DNA of 64,000 nucleotides from Paraspadella gotoi. Lineage: Eukaryota; Chaetognatha. The stretch spans positions 2,787,583-2,851,582 of the forward strand of contig CM119263.1 of NCBI GenBank assembly GCA_051294375.1, given 5' to 3'. The translations under genes and the position numbers were made by a program. This document shows, in pieces, positions 10,430 through 24,000 of the stretch (position 1 is its first letter; every line of letters starts with the position of its first letter). Under the pieces are notes generated by a model, which did no database searches, had not been told where the DNA came from, and worked only from the letters and a program-made list of their open reading frames with translations.

Positions 10430-10640
10430 TTTATTTTAGTATTTTAGTATTTTAGTAGTTTAGTAGTTTAGTATTTTAGTATTTTACTATTTTACTATTT
10501 TACTATTGTATCGAATTCTTTCGTTTCGTTGTGTTTGAGTTAGGAGAAGAAAAAACGAATTTTGTTTAAAAACCATCGTTGTTGCCAAAACAAAATTCGT
10601 TTTTTCTTCTACTATTTTACTATTTTTACAGTAATTTAGT
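10430..10640. repeat. TTTTAGTA / TATTTTAC octamer repeats around a hairpin
   Basis: Imperfect tandem octamers occupy about 10430-10505 and resume after 10611. They are interrupted by a unique stretch containing a perfect 23-bp inverted repeat (10545-10567 and 10588-10610, 20-base loop). Confidence 0.75.
10545..10610. repeat. Perfect 23-bp inverted repeat, 20-base loop
   Basis: Left arm starts AGAAGAAAAAACGAATTTTG. The right arm is its exact reverse complement. In the second copy of the segment the loop region holds about 60 additional, partly G/C-rich bases, so the hairpin loop is a site of length difference between the copies. Confidence 0.85.
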
Positions 10641-13500
10641 ATCTTATTATTTTAGTATGTTTGTTTGTTAATTTGTTAGTATATTCTAAGATTTTAGTTT
10701 CTTTATTTTTTCAATCAAAACTTTTTCCATCTAAATATATGAAAACAAGCAATTGTCTTAAGAAGCAATTGTCTAAACAAACAATTGTCCTAACAAATAA
10801 TGATCAGAACATAAATTTCCAGTTGGCTTCCACGGAGATTCTGGCTTTGGCATTCGGTTCAGCGCAACGTCGAATCTTAATCCCGAGTTGAAGAGACTAA
10901 TTCCCCTTTTTTTGTTTCGTCAAGGGCGATCGCGGAGATTTGAAGATCCACCCACCTACCACTTCTTTGCCACCTCCCTTTGCCACCTCTGCTCCCATTT
11001 GACTTTTCCACCTCCCACCCAGAACGTTTCGCCTTTCAATTCGAACGATGTGTTTACATTTTACATTTTCATCTACCCACAGTTCCACAGTCCACATTCT
11101 AAATTGTACACCTACCATGCTATGCACCTTAGTCGCAACTCCACAAAGCACTCCTAAGGTTAACAATCCCACGACAAACCACCGCCACGCCCACAACAAC
11201 GCCCCACAACCCCCAACGCCCTCTGCCATCTCGCCACAAAATGGCGGGGCTTCTGTTTGGGTCACGCGGCGGCGCCATCAGTCAAACGCCGCCGACGGCG
11301 AACGGCGGCGCTGATTTCCTGGGAGCGTCCCGGGCGAGGAAATGTGTTTTTGATTTGCGGTTGGTGGTCTGTTGTGGTGGTTGGGGTGGTGGTTGGGGAG
11401 TGGTGGTGGTTGTGGGGCGCTGTGGTGGATTGGGGGGTTGTATTGGTCTGATGTTATTTGGGCGCTGGTGGTGATGGAGGGGGGTCATATTTCATGGATG
11501 GAGGCGATTTCTGGTAACTGAACAAGGTGTAGAAGATTCCTTGGGGGGGGGGTTTCAGTTTCAGCAGTGCTTAATCTCGACTTAATATCAAATCAATCCA
11601 TATATTCAAAAGATAAAAATAAAATAATAACTTTATTAAGTATTCAATATCCAATAATCATTGAAAGACGTGCATCAGAATGACAGCCAAAATGCAGCAG
11701 CAGCAGTGCCGATACGCAGCAAGAGTAGCAGCAGAGCCGAGACGCAGCAACAGCTCAAAGCTACATAAAAGCTTAAAATTAATTAACATATTCAAGTAAT
11801 TTCACAAATATCATTTAATACCTGATGGTCTCAGAAGAATCTCCCAAAAATTAAGAATTTACTCTTTTATATACAAGGACACAATTATTACAAACAATGA
11901 GAGGAGAATTCACATTTTAAGAATAAGATCAAAACATCTACTTTAAATTCAGATATTTGAGCCATTAAAAAATAAAAGGTCAGGGCTCAATTCAGATAAA
12001 AATCATTATAAACTCTTTAACACAAGGTAAGAGGGTTTGTTACTGATCGAGGTCAACTGAGGTGTTGTCTTTTGAATTGAGATTGATCAACGCTGTTCGC
12101 TGTTCAAACGGAAGTTGAGGGAAGCGAATTCCTGACCCGGGTAAGTCCTCCTCCTCTTCCTTACTGACCCGGGTAAGTTCTCCTCTCAGCTGGAAATGTT
12201 TGCCAGAAAAACGAGGGACGCAAATCTGTCGCGTAGATTGATATGAAACGTTTCTCATGGATTAGGTTTTTAAAAAGGAAAAAAAATCATATAAGATAGT
12301 ACAATGAAATATAATATTATTTAAGCTTTAGTTTGCTTATCATTCGTGTTTACAAGAGCTTTAAATTGAGTTGAGCGAGAAGTCCAGATAGAGAGGAAAA
12401 ACGATAAAAGACTCGACAGATGAAATAAAACTACAGATGATCATCTGTAAACAAGAAACAGACACATAGAACTGAAAATAAATACGAAAGGCGGTAACAT
12501 TTAAATTGACATACATTTATAATGTATAATATACATTGTAATATATGTATAAAAAAAGCTTTGTTTTATGAAATGACTGTTGTCTGTTCAGTGAAAAGTG
12601 TTCAATCATGACAATCCCAGTTCGGATGAACAGCAATACCTGTTTGGGTTAGAGCATTCCTTGAATTTTCATAGATTAAATAATCAAGACCTTGGATTAA
12701 GCTGACATCTTTTTATTTGAGTACCTTAATTGACAGCGAGGCAGTTGGATATAAAAACTTTGGTAGCAAATGGTCAGCTTAAAGCTAAAAAGAATAGAAA
12801 ATTATTACTTTATTTAAATAAAAATCACAAAATAATCAAACAGTGTTTTTACCTCTTATGGTCCTTGGAACGCCCTAGAATATTACAAAAAATGTCCCTT
12901 TTTATATTAGTAAAGAACCAATCAGAAACTAGAGGTAGCTATCAAATTTAAAATTAACTAATCAGGGACTAGGATTGATGTGCTATAGCATCAATCTTTG
13001 TGCACTAGGACCAATTTTTATAGCTAATTATTTCTTATAACCATTAAGATAGTTGTTGCTAAGTAAGTAGAAACAGAGCAGCATGACGCGTTGCTATGGG
13101 GGAATTTTTAGTAACCAGAATAGGACAATCATCAACTCTGATTGAGAGGCAAAATGAATGTTATTTAAAAATCATTTCTACAATACCCTAAATTGAGGCC
13201 TGATATGAGGTGAGTCATTATCGTCAGAATTGGTCCTGCTTTGACAAAGACTTATCTTAACCCTGTCTTTATATTCCCGACCGTGCCCTACTTTTTCTTT
13301 CTCGAGATTCCCGCACGAAGGAGTATTCAACCGGTAAGAAATTCGAAAGAGAAAACTTGTCGATCAACTTTCGTTGTGGAAGCGAAAAACTGGAACGATA
13401 AAACTTCTCAACTTTTCGATCTCAAAAACTGACGAAATTTTGATCGTTGAGTCACAGGAAAAACGGAACTTGTCAGAAAGTTTCTTTGTCCGTCGCTTCT
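10641..13500. other. Long intergenic stretch without a supported gene
   Basis: The region 10960-11240 is C-rich on the plus strand and 11340-11480 is G/T-rich, giving open frames on both strands that I regard as compositional. At 12132-12175 the 15-mer TGACCCGGGTAAGTC-type motif occurs twice. The block 12264-12715 is not shared with the second copy. No domain, tRNA or rRNA was recognised. Confidence 0.45.
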
Positions 13501-13503
13501 TTT

Positions 13504-13661
13504 ATGACATCACTTGTGATAACAAAAAAAGACTCTCTTGCTCTTGGGTCTTTATATTTTTCTTTAAAAACTATTCGTTTTGAAATTGATTTTCCCGATT
13601 GTCATCAATAAAGTTTCACAAAGTCTCTTTTCACTTCTCACTTCAACTCACTCTCGCCATC
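13504..13661 (+). promoter_or_regulatory. Putative core promoter and 5' UTR of the membrane-anchored protein gene
   Basis: A CRE-like TGACATCA at 13504-13511 and a TATA-like TTTATATTTT at 13551-13560 lie ~150 and ~110 bases before the chosen ATG (13662), whose context CATCATGGCG is strong. All three are kept in the other copy of the segment (26225-26401). This is positional inference only. There is no transcript evidence. Confidence 0.3.
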
Positions 13662-14036
13662 ATGGCGGACAAAGCGGCGTCGATCATCGGCGTCGTCTTC
13701 TTCCTCATCGTCGGCGTCGTCCTCATCAGTCTCTACGTCTCCCAGTGTCACGTGGGTGACTCCAACTCCATCACCTTCAACATCAAACAGTTGACGCTTC
13801 TCACGAAACCGACGGACACCAACATCTTCGGGATCGATTGGTTCGGGAAACCAAAGGATGAGATCGCCGTGTGAGTTGAGACTGGAGGAGACGTTTGTCG
13901 GTCTGTCTGTATCTCGGTCGCTCTGTCTCTCGGTCGCTCTATCTCTCTGTATAGATATTTGTATGGCTTTAAGTGTATGGGCACATAATATTATTTTATT
14001 TGCGATAAACAGATACAAAGAGTTGTGTACATTTAG

Positions 14037-14121
<85 letters not shown>

Positions 14122-15345
14122 GAATATCTGTCGCCGGCTTCTCTCGCGACCGCCATATAAGTAAACGTTTCGGTCAACGTGTCTTTTTGTTTTTCGGTTT
14201 TTCTTACACTTTTCATAATATTTGATAATCTCCGGCAATGTTAATAATTTATAAAAAAAAGGCTTAGTTATATATTTATAATTTAAAATCGAAGTTTTAA
14301 AAATAAACTGATTTTAAAAACGTTTACCAATTACCAGCAAGTCGAGTTTGACATCTTTCAATTTCGGGCTCATACTCGTCGCCTTAGCATCCCCTTAAAA
14401 ATCCTCCCCCCCTCAAAAATCTGAAGCCTGGCTTGGTGCAGCTTTACCGTCTTCCCTTTAATCTCATCTACCTTACCCTCACCTTACCCTCACCCCTCCA
14501 GCCACGTCTGGTGCGGCATGTGCGTCTCCACGAGTCCCTACCAAGAAATCGGCGAAGGTCAAACCATCAAATTCGATCATCGAGTCAACAGCTTCTTCAC
14601 CTTCGCCTTGAAATTTCGCCTGGAGGAGAGCGACGGAGGGTTGGAGGGCAGGAACGACCATTCCGACACTTACAAGATCGGCTCTGACGAGATGGACGAG
14701 TTACGGGAACAATTGAAGGACGACGCCAATAAAGTCGAACTCAAATATCACATGACCGTCAAAGGCGGAGACCTTTTCTCGGAAAACAAAATCTTCGGTT
14801 TCATCGCCAAGAATCTCTGCGTCTCGGCCTTCGACTTCGTCATGGGTCCTTGGGCCAAATTGGCCAAAGGCGGCAAAGTCAACGCCGCCCTCAAATTCTT
14901 GGGCAAAGATAAATCGGGAATGGGGAAGAAGCTCTTCGACAAGGACGTCGCCAAATTGTACGAGAGGCTGGGCGACGCTTACGAAGGAGGGAAGGTGAAG
15001 AAGAAGGCGATTTACGAAGCCGTCGCCGCCTATCAGATGAAGGCCGGGCTCAAGGCCGCCGTCAAGAAGCCCATGAAGAGAAACTTGATGGAGTTCGCGA
15101 CGGAGTTGGCGTTGAACGCGACGAAACTCGACGAGGAGATTCGCGTCATCTACGACGAGATGTTGATGGAGGGATTGCAGGAGACGGCGACGGAGGAAGA
15201 GTACGACGTGGCCAAGTCGGTCGTCGCGCAATGGGGGGACGTCATGCAGAGAGTGACGGACTCGCTCGAGTTTTGTCTGGATGAGATCAAACCGAGATCG
15301 GAAGATGCCAAGTATTATTTGGAGATGGAGGCCGTCAGGGAATGA
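13662..15345 (+). CDS. Unrecognised 350-residue protein with N-terminal membrane anchor (two exons)
   Basis: Exons 13662-13870 and 14502-15345 are joined by a 631-bp GT-AG intron (GTGAGT donor, CCCTCCAG acceptor). The last two bases of exon 1 and the first of exon 2 rebuild a valine codon, and the frame continues to TGA. The start is taken at MADKAAS rather than the ATG 63 bases upstream because of its strong context and the hydrophobic segment that follows at once (residues 8-25, IIGVVFFLIVGVVLISLY). This is either a signal anchor or a cleaved signal. The rest is a soluble, helix-rich, charged domain with WCGMC near residue 73 and no further membrane span. I do not recognise the family. The intron holds a (GA)n run. 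Codon use is GC-rich (GAC, GTC, TTC), unlike the AT-rich flanks, which supports coding. A frameshifted copy lies at 26399-28050. Confidence 0.8.
14041..14116. repeat. (GA)n microsatellite inside the intron
   Basis: About 36 uninterrupted GA units within the intron of the membrane-anchored protein gene. The run is shorter and interrupted in the other copy (26776-26835). Confidence 0.95.
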
Positions 15346-16232
15346 TGCTTTTCCAATTTTGTAGAGTTTTTTTTTTTTACATCTTTTCAAGTGGTAATAA
15401 TGTTTTTATTTAGTGGATTATTACTTTTTTCTTTTATTTTCGCATTGGTTATACCGACACAAGTTTATTAGGCTTCTTTCGTTAGTTAAATTTTTTTCAA
15501 ATTCGGAATTAAATGAGCCGAATTGTAAGATTATACAATTAATGATTTTTTTTGTTCAACTCAATTCATTTTATTTTTATTCTTTGGCTTTTTGATATAA
15601 AAATATTTCGTCGTCGTTTTCTACTGTTATGAATATTAAAGATTATGTTATTGAAAGAAATTTTTAAATCTTTCTCAAAAAATCTGCAAAAGACGATGTG
15701 AGAAAATATTTAGATTTCTGAAACACAATTTGCAAAAAAGAGCAATGTTTGATGCGTCGGCTGGCGGTTGAACTGGCTATAAAATAATGAAGGGATTCCT
15801 AAATCTCGAAGAGTAATAATAATTGTAATAAATTGTAATAAATTGTTATAAATTGGTGGCAAAATCCTTGGATTCCGTAAAAGCTACGGTTCCATACGGC
15901 CGATCTTTTAATGAGAAACTATTATGATCGAATGACGAGGTTTTCGGCTGGAAGAAAGCAACGAGAAAACTATTAGACAGTGAAAATACTGGTCAGAAAA
16001 TGTCAACTTAGATGATCGTTAAATACTGAAGAAAATATTTTTCCATAATCCAATCTACCTTAAAACGATAATGAGTGAAAAAGACGCATAAGAGCGAAAA
16101 TATTAAAGGTATTACTAGAATATCTCTTCTGCCCACACGTCTGGTTCGAACGCGGAATCGGAAAAAAGATGATGTATGCACGAAGACAGTCTTCATCGGA
16201 AAATAATAATCCGAAAAAAAAGAGAGAGGAGA

Positions 16233-16280
<48 letters not shown>

Positions 16281-16965
16281 TAACGAAGGAAACGAGCAAA
16301 AGGAAAAGAAGAAAAGGTTATAAAACCTGGAATGAATTCCCACTCATAAAAATAGGAAGAGTAAAAAAACAGAAGAAAGGTGAGTCTGAGAGGAAGATGC
16401 CTATCTCTTTATCTTTCTGTCCTTCTTTTCTATTTTCTTTCTATCTTATCTTTCTTTCTTTTCTCTTCCTAACGTTTATTTCGGGAAACCGTTTCTGCGG
16501 AGAAAATCGAGGACGTTTAGGAAAGAAAGAAATAATAGAAGGAAAGAAAAGAAAAAGGAAAGAAAAGAAAAGAAAGAAAAGAGAGATCAGAAGACAAGAA
16601 GGAAAGAAAATGGAAAGAAAAGAAAAGAAAAAAAGAAGAAGTGAAGGAAAGAAAAGAAAATTGAATTAAATGAAAGAAGACTATAAACGAGAGAAAGAAA
16701 AAAAAAAAGAAAAAGGAAAGAAAAGAGGAGAATCACAAACAAAGACAAAACTATAATGAGAACATAAACACAAACAAACAAACATAATCAACTCAATAAA
16801 CTAAAAATTTAAACATATCTATTTTTTTTCTTTCCTTCTTTTTTTTCGCCTCATTTCATTTTTCCAATAGAAGCAATAAATGAACTTTTAAATCGAGAAA
16901 TCCACGAACTTACCTCATAAAGAAGGTTCACGCTCGAACAAGCCTTTTTCATTGAAGCCAGCGCA

Positions 16966-16975
<10 letters not shown>
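15346..16975. other. 3' flank, AT-rich, with GA and GAAA-type tracts; no gene seen
   Basis: The first part is likely 3' UTR. Later there is a (GA)n run near 16222-16277 and a GAAAG-rich purine stretch near 16525-16730. Open frames across these tracts are low-complexity on both strands. A three-fold AATAATAATTGTAATAAATTG-like stretch lies near 15812-15850. Confidence 0.5.
15636..15641 (+). terminator. Possible polyadenylation signal (ATTAAA)
   Basis: The hexamer lies ~290 bases after the stop codon of the membrane-anchored protein gene in AT-rich sequence. It is the common variant of AATAAA. Weak on its own. Confidence 0.3.
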
Positions 16976-17935
<960 letters not shown>

Positions 17936-17960
17936 NNNNNNNNNNNNNNNNNNNNNNNNN
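17936..17960. other. Assembly gap, 25 N
   Basis: Exactly 25 N separate the end of duplicated-segment copy 1 from the start of copy 2. A round 25-base placeholder usually means unknown or negative gap size. Confidence 0.98.
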
Positions 17961-18109
17961 GATCTGATTTTAAAGTTTAAAGTGGGCGCGTTTTTTTGTT
18001 TTGTTTTTTTTTTAACATAAGTAATTTATGCAATTCGGTTCAATTTTGGTACAACTAAAGGTGCTAAAGGTGGAAAGACGAAAGCGGACGGGGCAAAGCA
18101 GTGAAGAGG

Positions 18110-18660
18110 AAAGGCGAAGATGAAGGCGAAGAGGAAAGGTGAAGAGGAAAGGTGGAAGAGGAAGGCGAAGAGGAAAGGCGAAGAGGAAAGGCGAAGTGGA
18201 AAGGGAAGAGGAAAGCGAAGAGGAAAGGCGAAAAGGAAAGGCAAAAGGAAAGGAGAAGATGAAGGCAAAGAGGAAAAGGCGAGGAAGGAAAGGTGAAAGA
18301 TGAAAGGCCGAAAGACGAAAGGCGAAGAGGAAAGGCGAAGAGGAAAGGCGAAGAGGAAAGGCCAAGAGGAAAGGAAAGGGAAAGGCAAGTGAAAAGGAGA
18401 AGAATGAAAGGCGAAAGAGGAAAGGCGAAGAGGAAAGGTGGAAGATGAAAGGCGAAAGAACGAAAGCGAAGAAGAAAGGTGAAGAGGGAAAGGCGAAGAG
18501 GAAAGGCAAAGAGGAAAGGCGAAAAGGAAAGGCGAAAGGAAAGGAGAAAGATGAAAGGAGAGTGATAGGCGAAGAGGAAAGGCGAATGGAAAGGAGAAGA
18601 TGAAAGGCGAAGAGGAAAGGCGAAGAGGAAAGGTGAAGAGGAAAGCGAAAGACGAATGGC
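18110..18660. repeat. 13-bp purine-rich minisatellite, second copy
   Basis: Counterpart of the array at 6170-6690 with the same unit but many single-base indels. The long low-complexity frames on the minus strand come from the repeat. Confidence 0.9.
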
Positions 18661-19213
18661 AAAGCGACAATTTTGTTGAAACGCGGGTCGCATTTAAAAA
18701 AATATTGAATGAGGCCTATGACAATTAGCGACGAGTTAAGCGAGCGAGTTTAGCGTCGGCCCGAGAGATTTTAATGACTTTTTAAGTCATCAACAAAGAC
18801 ATTATATGTTTTTTTTCTGACGCTTGATTTCCATTCGAATGCCCCATGAAACAAAACACGTCCTTGTTTATGGAAGGTTCGTATTTTTATAAGGGTCCCT
18901 TTTGGTTTTTTTGTCTATTTTTTTTTTGGTATTTTTGTATTGGGCGTCTAGAAAACAAAGAAAGGAACTCTTCTGCGCGATGCAGACACATATTGAATAC
19001 TAAGCAATTTTGTTATATAACAGTTGTTTTTTTTAGTTTCTCGAGCAGGTCAAGTGAATAACGGGAGGGATCATACGACATTATTCTTTCGTCGTCATCG
19101 TCGTCGTCCGTCGTCGTCGTTTTCATTATCGATCAACATTGCCAATGAAGATAAATTATGTCCTGCAGGAACGTAACGTAAAGGCCTATGGACAGGGAGA
19201 GAGAAGAGGAAGT

Positions 19214-19270
<57 letters not shown>

Positions 19271-19379
19271 AGAGAGATGATCGCGGCCCAGTTTGACCAA
19301 AGCCTAAGTCCTCCTTTTCTTCTTCAGCCTCCATTAAATTTCTCTTCGTCACTTTTTCTTCTTCTTTTTCCTATCATAA

Positions 19380-20010
19380 AAAAGAAAAGACAGGAGAGAA
19401 GAAGGAAAGAAAAAGAAAAGAAAAAGGCAGGAGAGAAGAGGCAAAAAAGAAAAGAAAAAGCAGGAGAGAAAAGGAAAAGAGAAGAGAAGAGAAAAAAGAA
19501 GAGAAAAGACAGGAGAGAAGAAGGAAGAAAAGAAACGAAAAAAGAAAGAAAAGGCAGAAAGAGAAGAAGGAAAGAAAAGAAAAGAAAAAGAAAAGGCCAG
19601 GAGAGAAGAAGGAAAGAAAAGAAAAAAGACAGGAGAGAAGAAGGAAGAAGAAAAGAAGAAGCAGGAAGAAGAAAGGAAAGAAAAGAAAAGAAAAAAAAGG
19701 AAAGAAAAGGCAGAGAGAAGAAGGAAAGAAAAGAAAAGAAAAAAAGGAAAGAAAAAAGGTCAGGAGTGAAGAAGGAAAGAGAAGAAAGAAAGAAAAGTCA
19801 GCAGGAGAAGAAGAAGAAGAAAGAAAAGAAAAAAAGGAAAGAAAAGCAGGGAGAAGAAGGAAAGAAAAAGAAAAGAAAAAAAAGGAAGAAAAGGCAGGAG
19901 TGAAGAAGGAAAGAGAAGAAAAGAAAAGAAGAGAAAAGAAGGAGAGAAGAAGGAAAGCGAAGAAAAAAAAAGGAAAGAAAAGGGCAGGAGAGAAGAAAGA
20001 AAGAGAAGAG
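19380..20010. repeat. Purine-only minisatellite, second copy
   Basis: Counterpart of 7369-7880, about 100 bp longer, with the same GGCAGGAGAGAAG core. The extra units may be real length variation or error-prone sequence. Confidence 0.85.
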
Positions 20011-20599
20011 AAGGAGAACAAGGAAAAAGAATTACCATAGACAGACCGAACTCAAAAATCTTCCATGAAAAAGCCGAGTGTGAGAATTGTTTGACTTTTC
20101 TGCAAACGCTCCCTGCGCGGATGAGCGTCTTCAAGTTTCACCCGATGCGAAGCGTCTAACGTAAAGTTGCAAGAAAAAGAGAAAACTCCTCAAACCTTAA
20201 GTTGCGCATCGTTTTTACGCACATATTTATAAAAAATTTATAAATGATAAAATATAATTTTAGAAATGGGAAATTCATATGTGTATGTTTAAAAAAATTT
20301 CCGGTCTAAGTTCAAGAGTTATAGCTCCCCAAAGACAAGTGGTCAAAAACATTCGTCATTTGAACGCTTCAAAAACCTTTTTTGAAAGATCTACCTTAAT
20401 TTATGAGCATTAATTTTTTTTTTAAAATTTGTTATAGAAATAAGGATTTTTTGAAAGAAAAAAACATATTTGTAACTTTTAAAAAAATCGTTTAATTATT
20501 CCACGAGCTACAGAGGTTAAAAATATTTTAATTTTTCTTCTGCCTCTGTTCCATTCTGTTTGAGTACTTAGGCCATGGATTAACCGAAATTTTATAGCT

Positions 20600-21075
20600 G
20601 ATGGTGGACTAAAATCCACCAACCGTTCATCCAGCGGCCATTGTGGCCGAGGCAAGAATTCGCCTCACCGCAACCTAAAGGTCATAATTATTGTCTCTTC
20701 ATTGGAGAGCCCGACTGCCGAACAAACAGCACAACAACACTTTTCAGGCGACATGCCTCAACCTGGCGATGCACTTTCGCCAAACAACACATCAGGCGAC
20801 ATGCCTCAGCTTTGGTGAGCACTTTCCACCAAACAACAATTCACTGAAGAGACGCAACAGATTTCTCCTACGGGAGGGGGGATGTATGTGTGGACTAAAA
20901 AATCCCAACCGTTCATGACAGCGGCATATTGGTGCCGGGGCAAGACTATCGCCTCCCAACGACCAAAGGTCAGGTGGGCGGGGTTCTAGGCCGGCCGGTG
21001 GATGGTCCTGGCAGTTAAGAGGGACTTAACCCACCTGTAACACGGTGTTTACAGCCTGATCCGAAGCTCAGGGAC
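20600..21075 (+). mobile_element. tRNA-like SINE-type repeat, second copy
   Basis: Counterpart of 8424-8880 with the same internal direct duplication, but the T-arm-like segment is disrupted by small insertions (about 20970-21005). Confidence 0.4.
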
Positions 21076-24000
21076 TGCTTATTTGAACGGTTCTGTCATT
21101 AACACTTACAATAATTACTTGTCTTTTTCCAATACCAATAATCTTTTTTCTATCAATATTATTCACGTTATAAGATCTTTCATTTAAAGAATATAACTTA
21201 ATTTATTTTAAATATGTTTTGGGTGTCCTCTTTTTTTTTGCACAGGACTGTATTTATTAAAGTTGAAAAATTCCTTTACAAACTCTTAAAAACGAGTTAA
21301 AAAATAATGATCAAAAAATGGACCGGCCGAAAATTGACTGAGAAAGAGAGAAACGAGGCAAGATATCTTTTACACTGAAGACTGAATCTGTACACGATGA
21401 TGTGACGCAATGAAAGAAACTAAAACAAATTTTAAGCATCGGGAGCGACTGCTGCTGGGCGACGCTGCGCCGCTGATATTGGCGTATGCGACTCTGAAGC
21501 GTCGCTACTGCGCTGGCTGAGACTTTTCTTTGTTTATTTTGTTTTTCGTTTTTGTTTTATTGGCGTAGAAGACAACAATAACGTTCACAAAGTTCAAGAC
21601 GAAAAATAAACAACAACAAAAAAATTTCCTAATTAAGTCAGAAAAGATATTTCTCTGTTTCTGTCTAATTTAAGGAAATAATTACAAGAACAGTTTGTAA
21701 GCCGGAAATCTATTAATCTTAATTCTCCTTAGCTTATTTTTTACAGAAGTAAAACCTAATAACCAACGAAGAAATAAAGGAACAGACCAAAAAAAAAACA
21801 AAAAAAAAAAAGAAACAAGAACAAAGGAACAAAAGAAAATACAAAAGGCGCGAAAAGAAAGAACAAAAGGCTTTCGAAGTAAAAAAAAAGGATGGAAAAA
21901 CGAGAACGTGATTGAAAGCCGACGAAACGAACGACGACGACGACAATGAATAACGACGTAACGACAACGACGACGACAACAACGACGACATCCGACGACT
22001 CCTTCGACTAACGATGTGGGAGGAAACTAAATTAGCGCAAAGTATCGGCGCTCCGATGAACACAATGAAGTGAATACCAGAAGGAGGCGCTTAGGGTCAC
22101 GAGGCCTCTCCTCTCTGCTCTCTCTTCCTCTCTCTCTCTCTCTCTGCCTCTCTCTCTCTCTCTCTCTCTCTGCAAGCGCGTAGGTTTTCTAATCCAAGAA
22201 ACGGCGCTTTTGAGACGTGAGCGCATTTTCCCGATTCTTATTTTCTGTGACATTTTTGTCGTCCTGGGATTCTTTCGCTTCTCCTGCCCCCCGACCCAGA
22301 GACCTTTTCTCGATCTCTCTGACTTTCTGCGAAGTCTCCGTTTAGCGTTTGACGTTCCTAGGATTTCTACGTGGCGGCCCACATTTCTCAAGGAACCGCC
22401 CAAGAGCGCCTGCATCCTCTATCTCTCTTTCAGTCTTTTCCACTGCTTGCATCAGCGAGATAACTTCTCCATCACCAATCACCATTCACCTTTCACTATC
22501 GTCCTCTCATTATTTTCTTCCGTTCTGAGAATCTAAAATGCTATGAGCAAGAAATTGCAAAGTTACGAATTGAGAGAAATCGCTAAGCAACATTGTAGAC
22601 GGAAAACTATCCATTCTCATTACTTAATTTACATAAAGTTTAACTTTATTTTAGTATTTGTATTTTAGTAGTTTTAGGTAGTTTTAGTATTTTATAATTT
22701 TACTATTTTAACTATTTGTATTGTCGAATTCTTTCGTTCGTTGTGGTTTGAGTTAGGAGAAGAAAACGATTTATGCGCCTTTAAATCATATAACCGAATG
22801 GCGCCAACCGCGCTTGCCTAGGCGCGCGGTGCAGCTTGCGCATCGTTTGTGCCAAACAAAATTCGTTTTTTCTCTACTATTTTACCTATTTTTTACAAAG
22901 TAATTTAGTATCTTATTATTTAGCTATGTTTGTTTGTTAATTTGTTAGTATATCTCTAAGATTTAGTTTTTATTTTTTCAATCAAAACTTTTCCAATCTA
23001 TATATGAAAACAAAGCAATTGTTTCTAAAAAGAAAAGCAATTGTCTAAACAACAATTTGTCCTAACAAATAATGATCAGAACATAAATATTTCCAGTTGG
23101 CTTCACGAGATTCTGGCTTGGCATATCGGTTCAGCGCTCGAAACGCTCGAATCTTATATATCCCGAGTTGAAGAGACTAATTCCCCTTTTTTTTGTTTTC
23201 GTCAAGGGCAGATCGCGGAGATTTGAAGATCCCCCACCTACCACTTCTTGCCACCTGTCCCTTTAGCCACCTCTGTCCATTTGATTTTCTCACCTCCCAC
23301 CCAGAACGTTTCGCCTTTCAATTCGAACGATGTGTTTACATTTACATCTTTCATCTACCCAAAAGTTCCACAGTCCACATTCTAAATTGTACACCTACAC
23401 ATGCTATGCACCTTTAGTCGCACTGCCACAAAGCACTCCTAAGGTAACAATCCCACGGACAAACCACCGCCCACACACACAACGCCCACAACCCCCCAAC
23501 GCCTCATTGCCATCTCGCCACAAACATGCGGGGCTTACTGACTTTGCGTCACGCGGCGGCGCCATCAGTCAAACGCCAGCCGACGGCGTAAAACGGCGGC
23601 CTTGAATTTCCTGAGAGCGTCCCGGGGCGAGGAGCGAATGTGTTTTTGATTTGGGTTGGGTTGTGGTGGTTGGGTGGTGGTGGGTAGGGTGTGTGTGGGG
23701 CGGCTGTGGTGGATTGGGGTTGTATTTGGTCTGATGTATTTGGGCGCTGGTGGTGATGGAGGGGGGTCATATTTCATGAATGGAGGGCGATTTCCTGGTA
23801 ACTGAACAAGGTGTAGAAGATTCCTTGGGGGGGGGGGTTCAGTTTACAGCAGTGCTTTAATCTCGACCTTAATATCAAATCAATCCAATATATTCTAAAG
23901 ATAAAATAAATAATACAACTTTATTAAGTATCAATATCCAATAATCATTGAAGACGTGCATCGGAATGACAGCCAAAATGCGCAGCAGCAGTGGCGATAC

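Noticed and set aside
10897-11265. 122-codon minus-strand frame
   Set aside because: Lies in a C-rich tract, overlaps open frames on the other strand and has no recognisable family. Compositional.
14433-14687. 84-codon frame overlapping the exon 2 start of the membrane-anchored protein gene
   Set aside because: Different frame from the spliced gene; starts in the intron and has no independent support.
19139-19903. 254-codon Lys/Glu/Arg-rich frame
   Set aside because: Second copy of the purine minisatellite, with no non-repetitive coding content.
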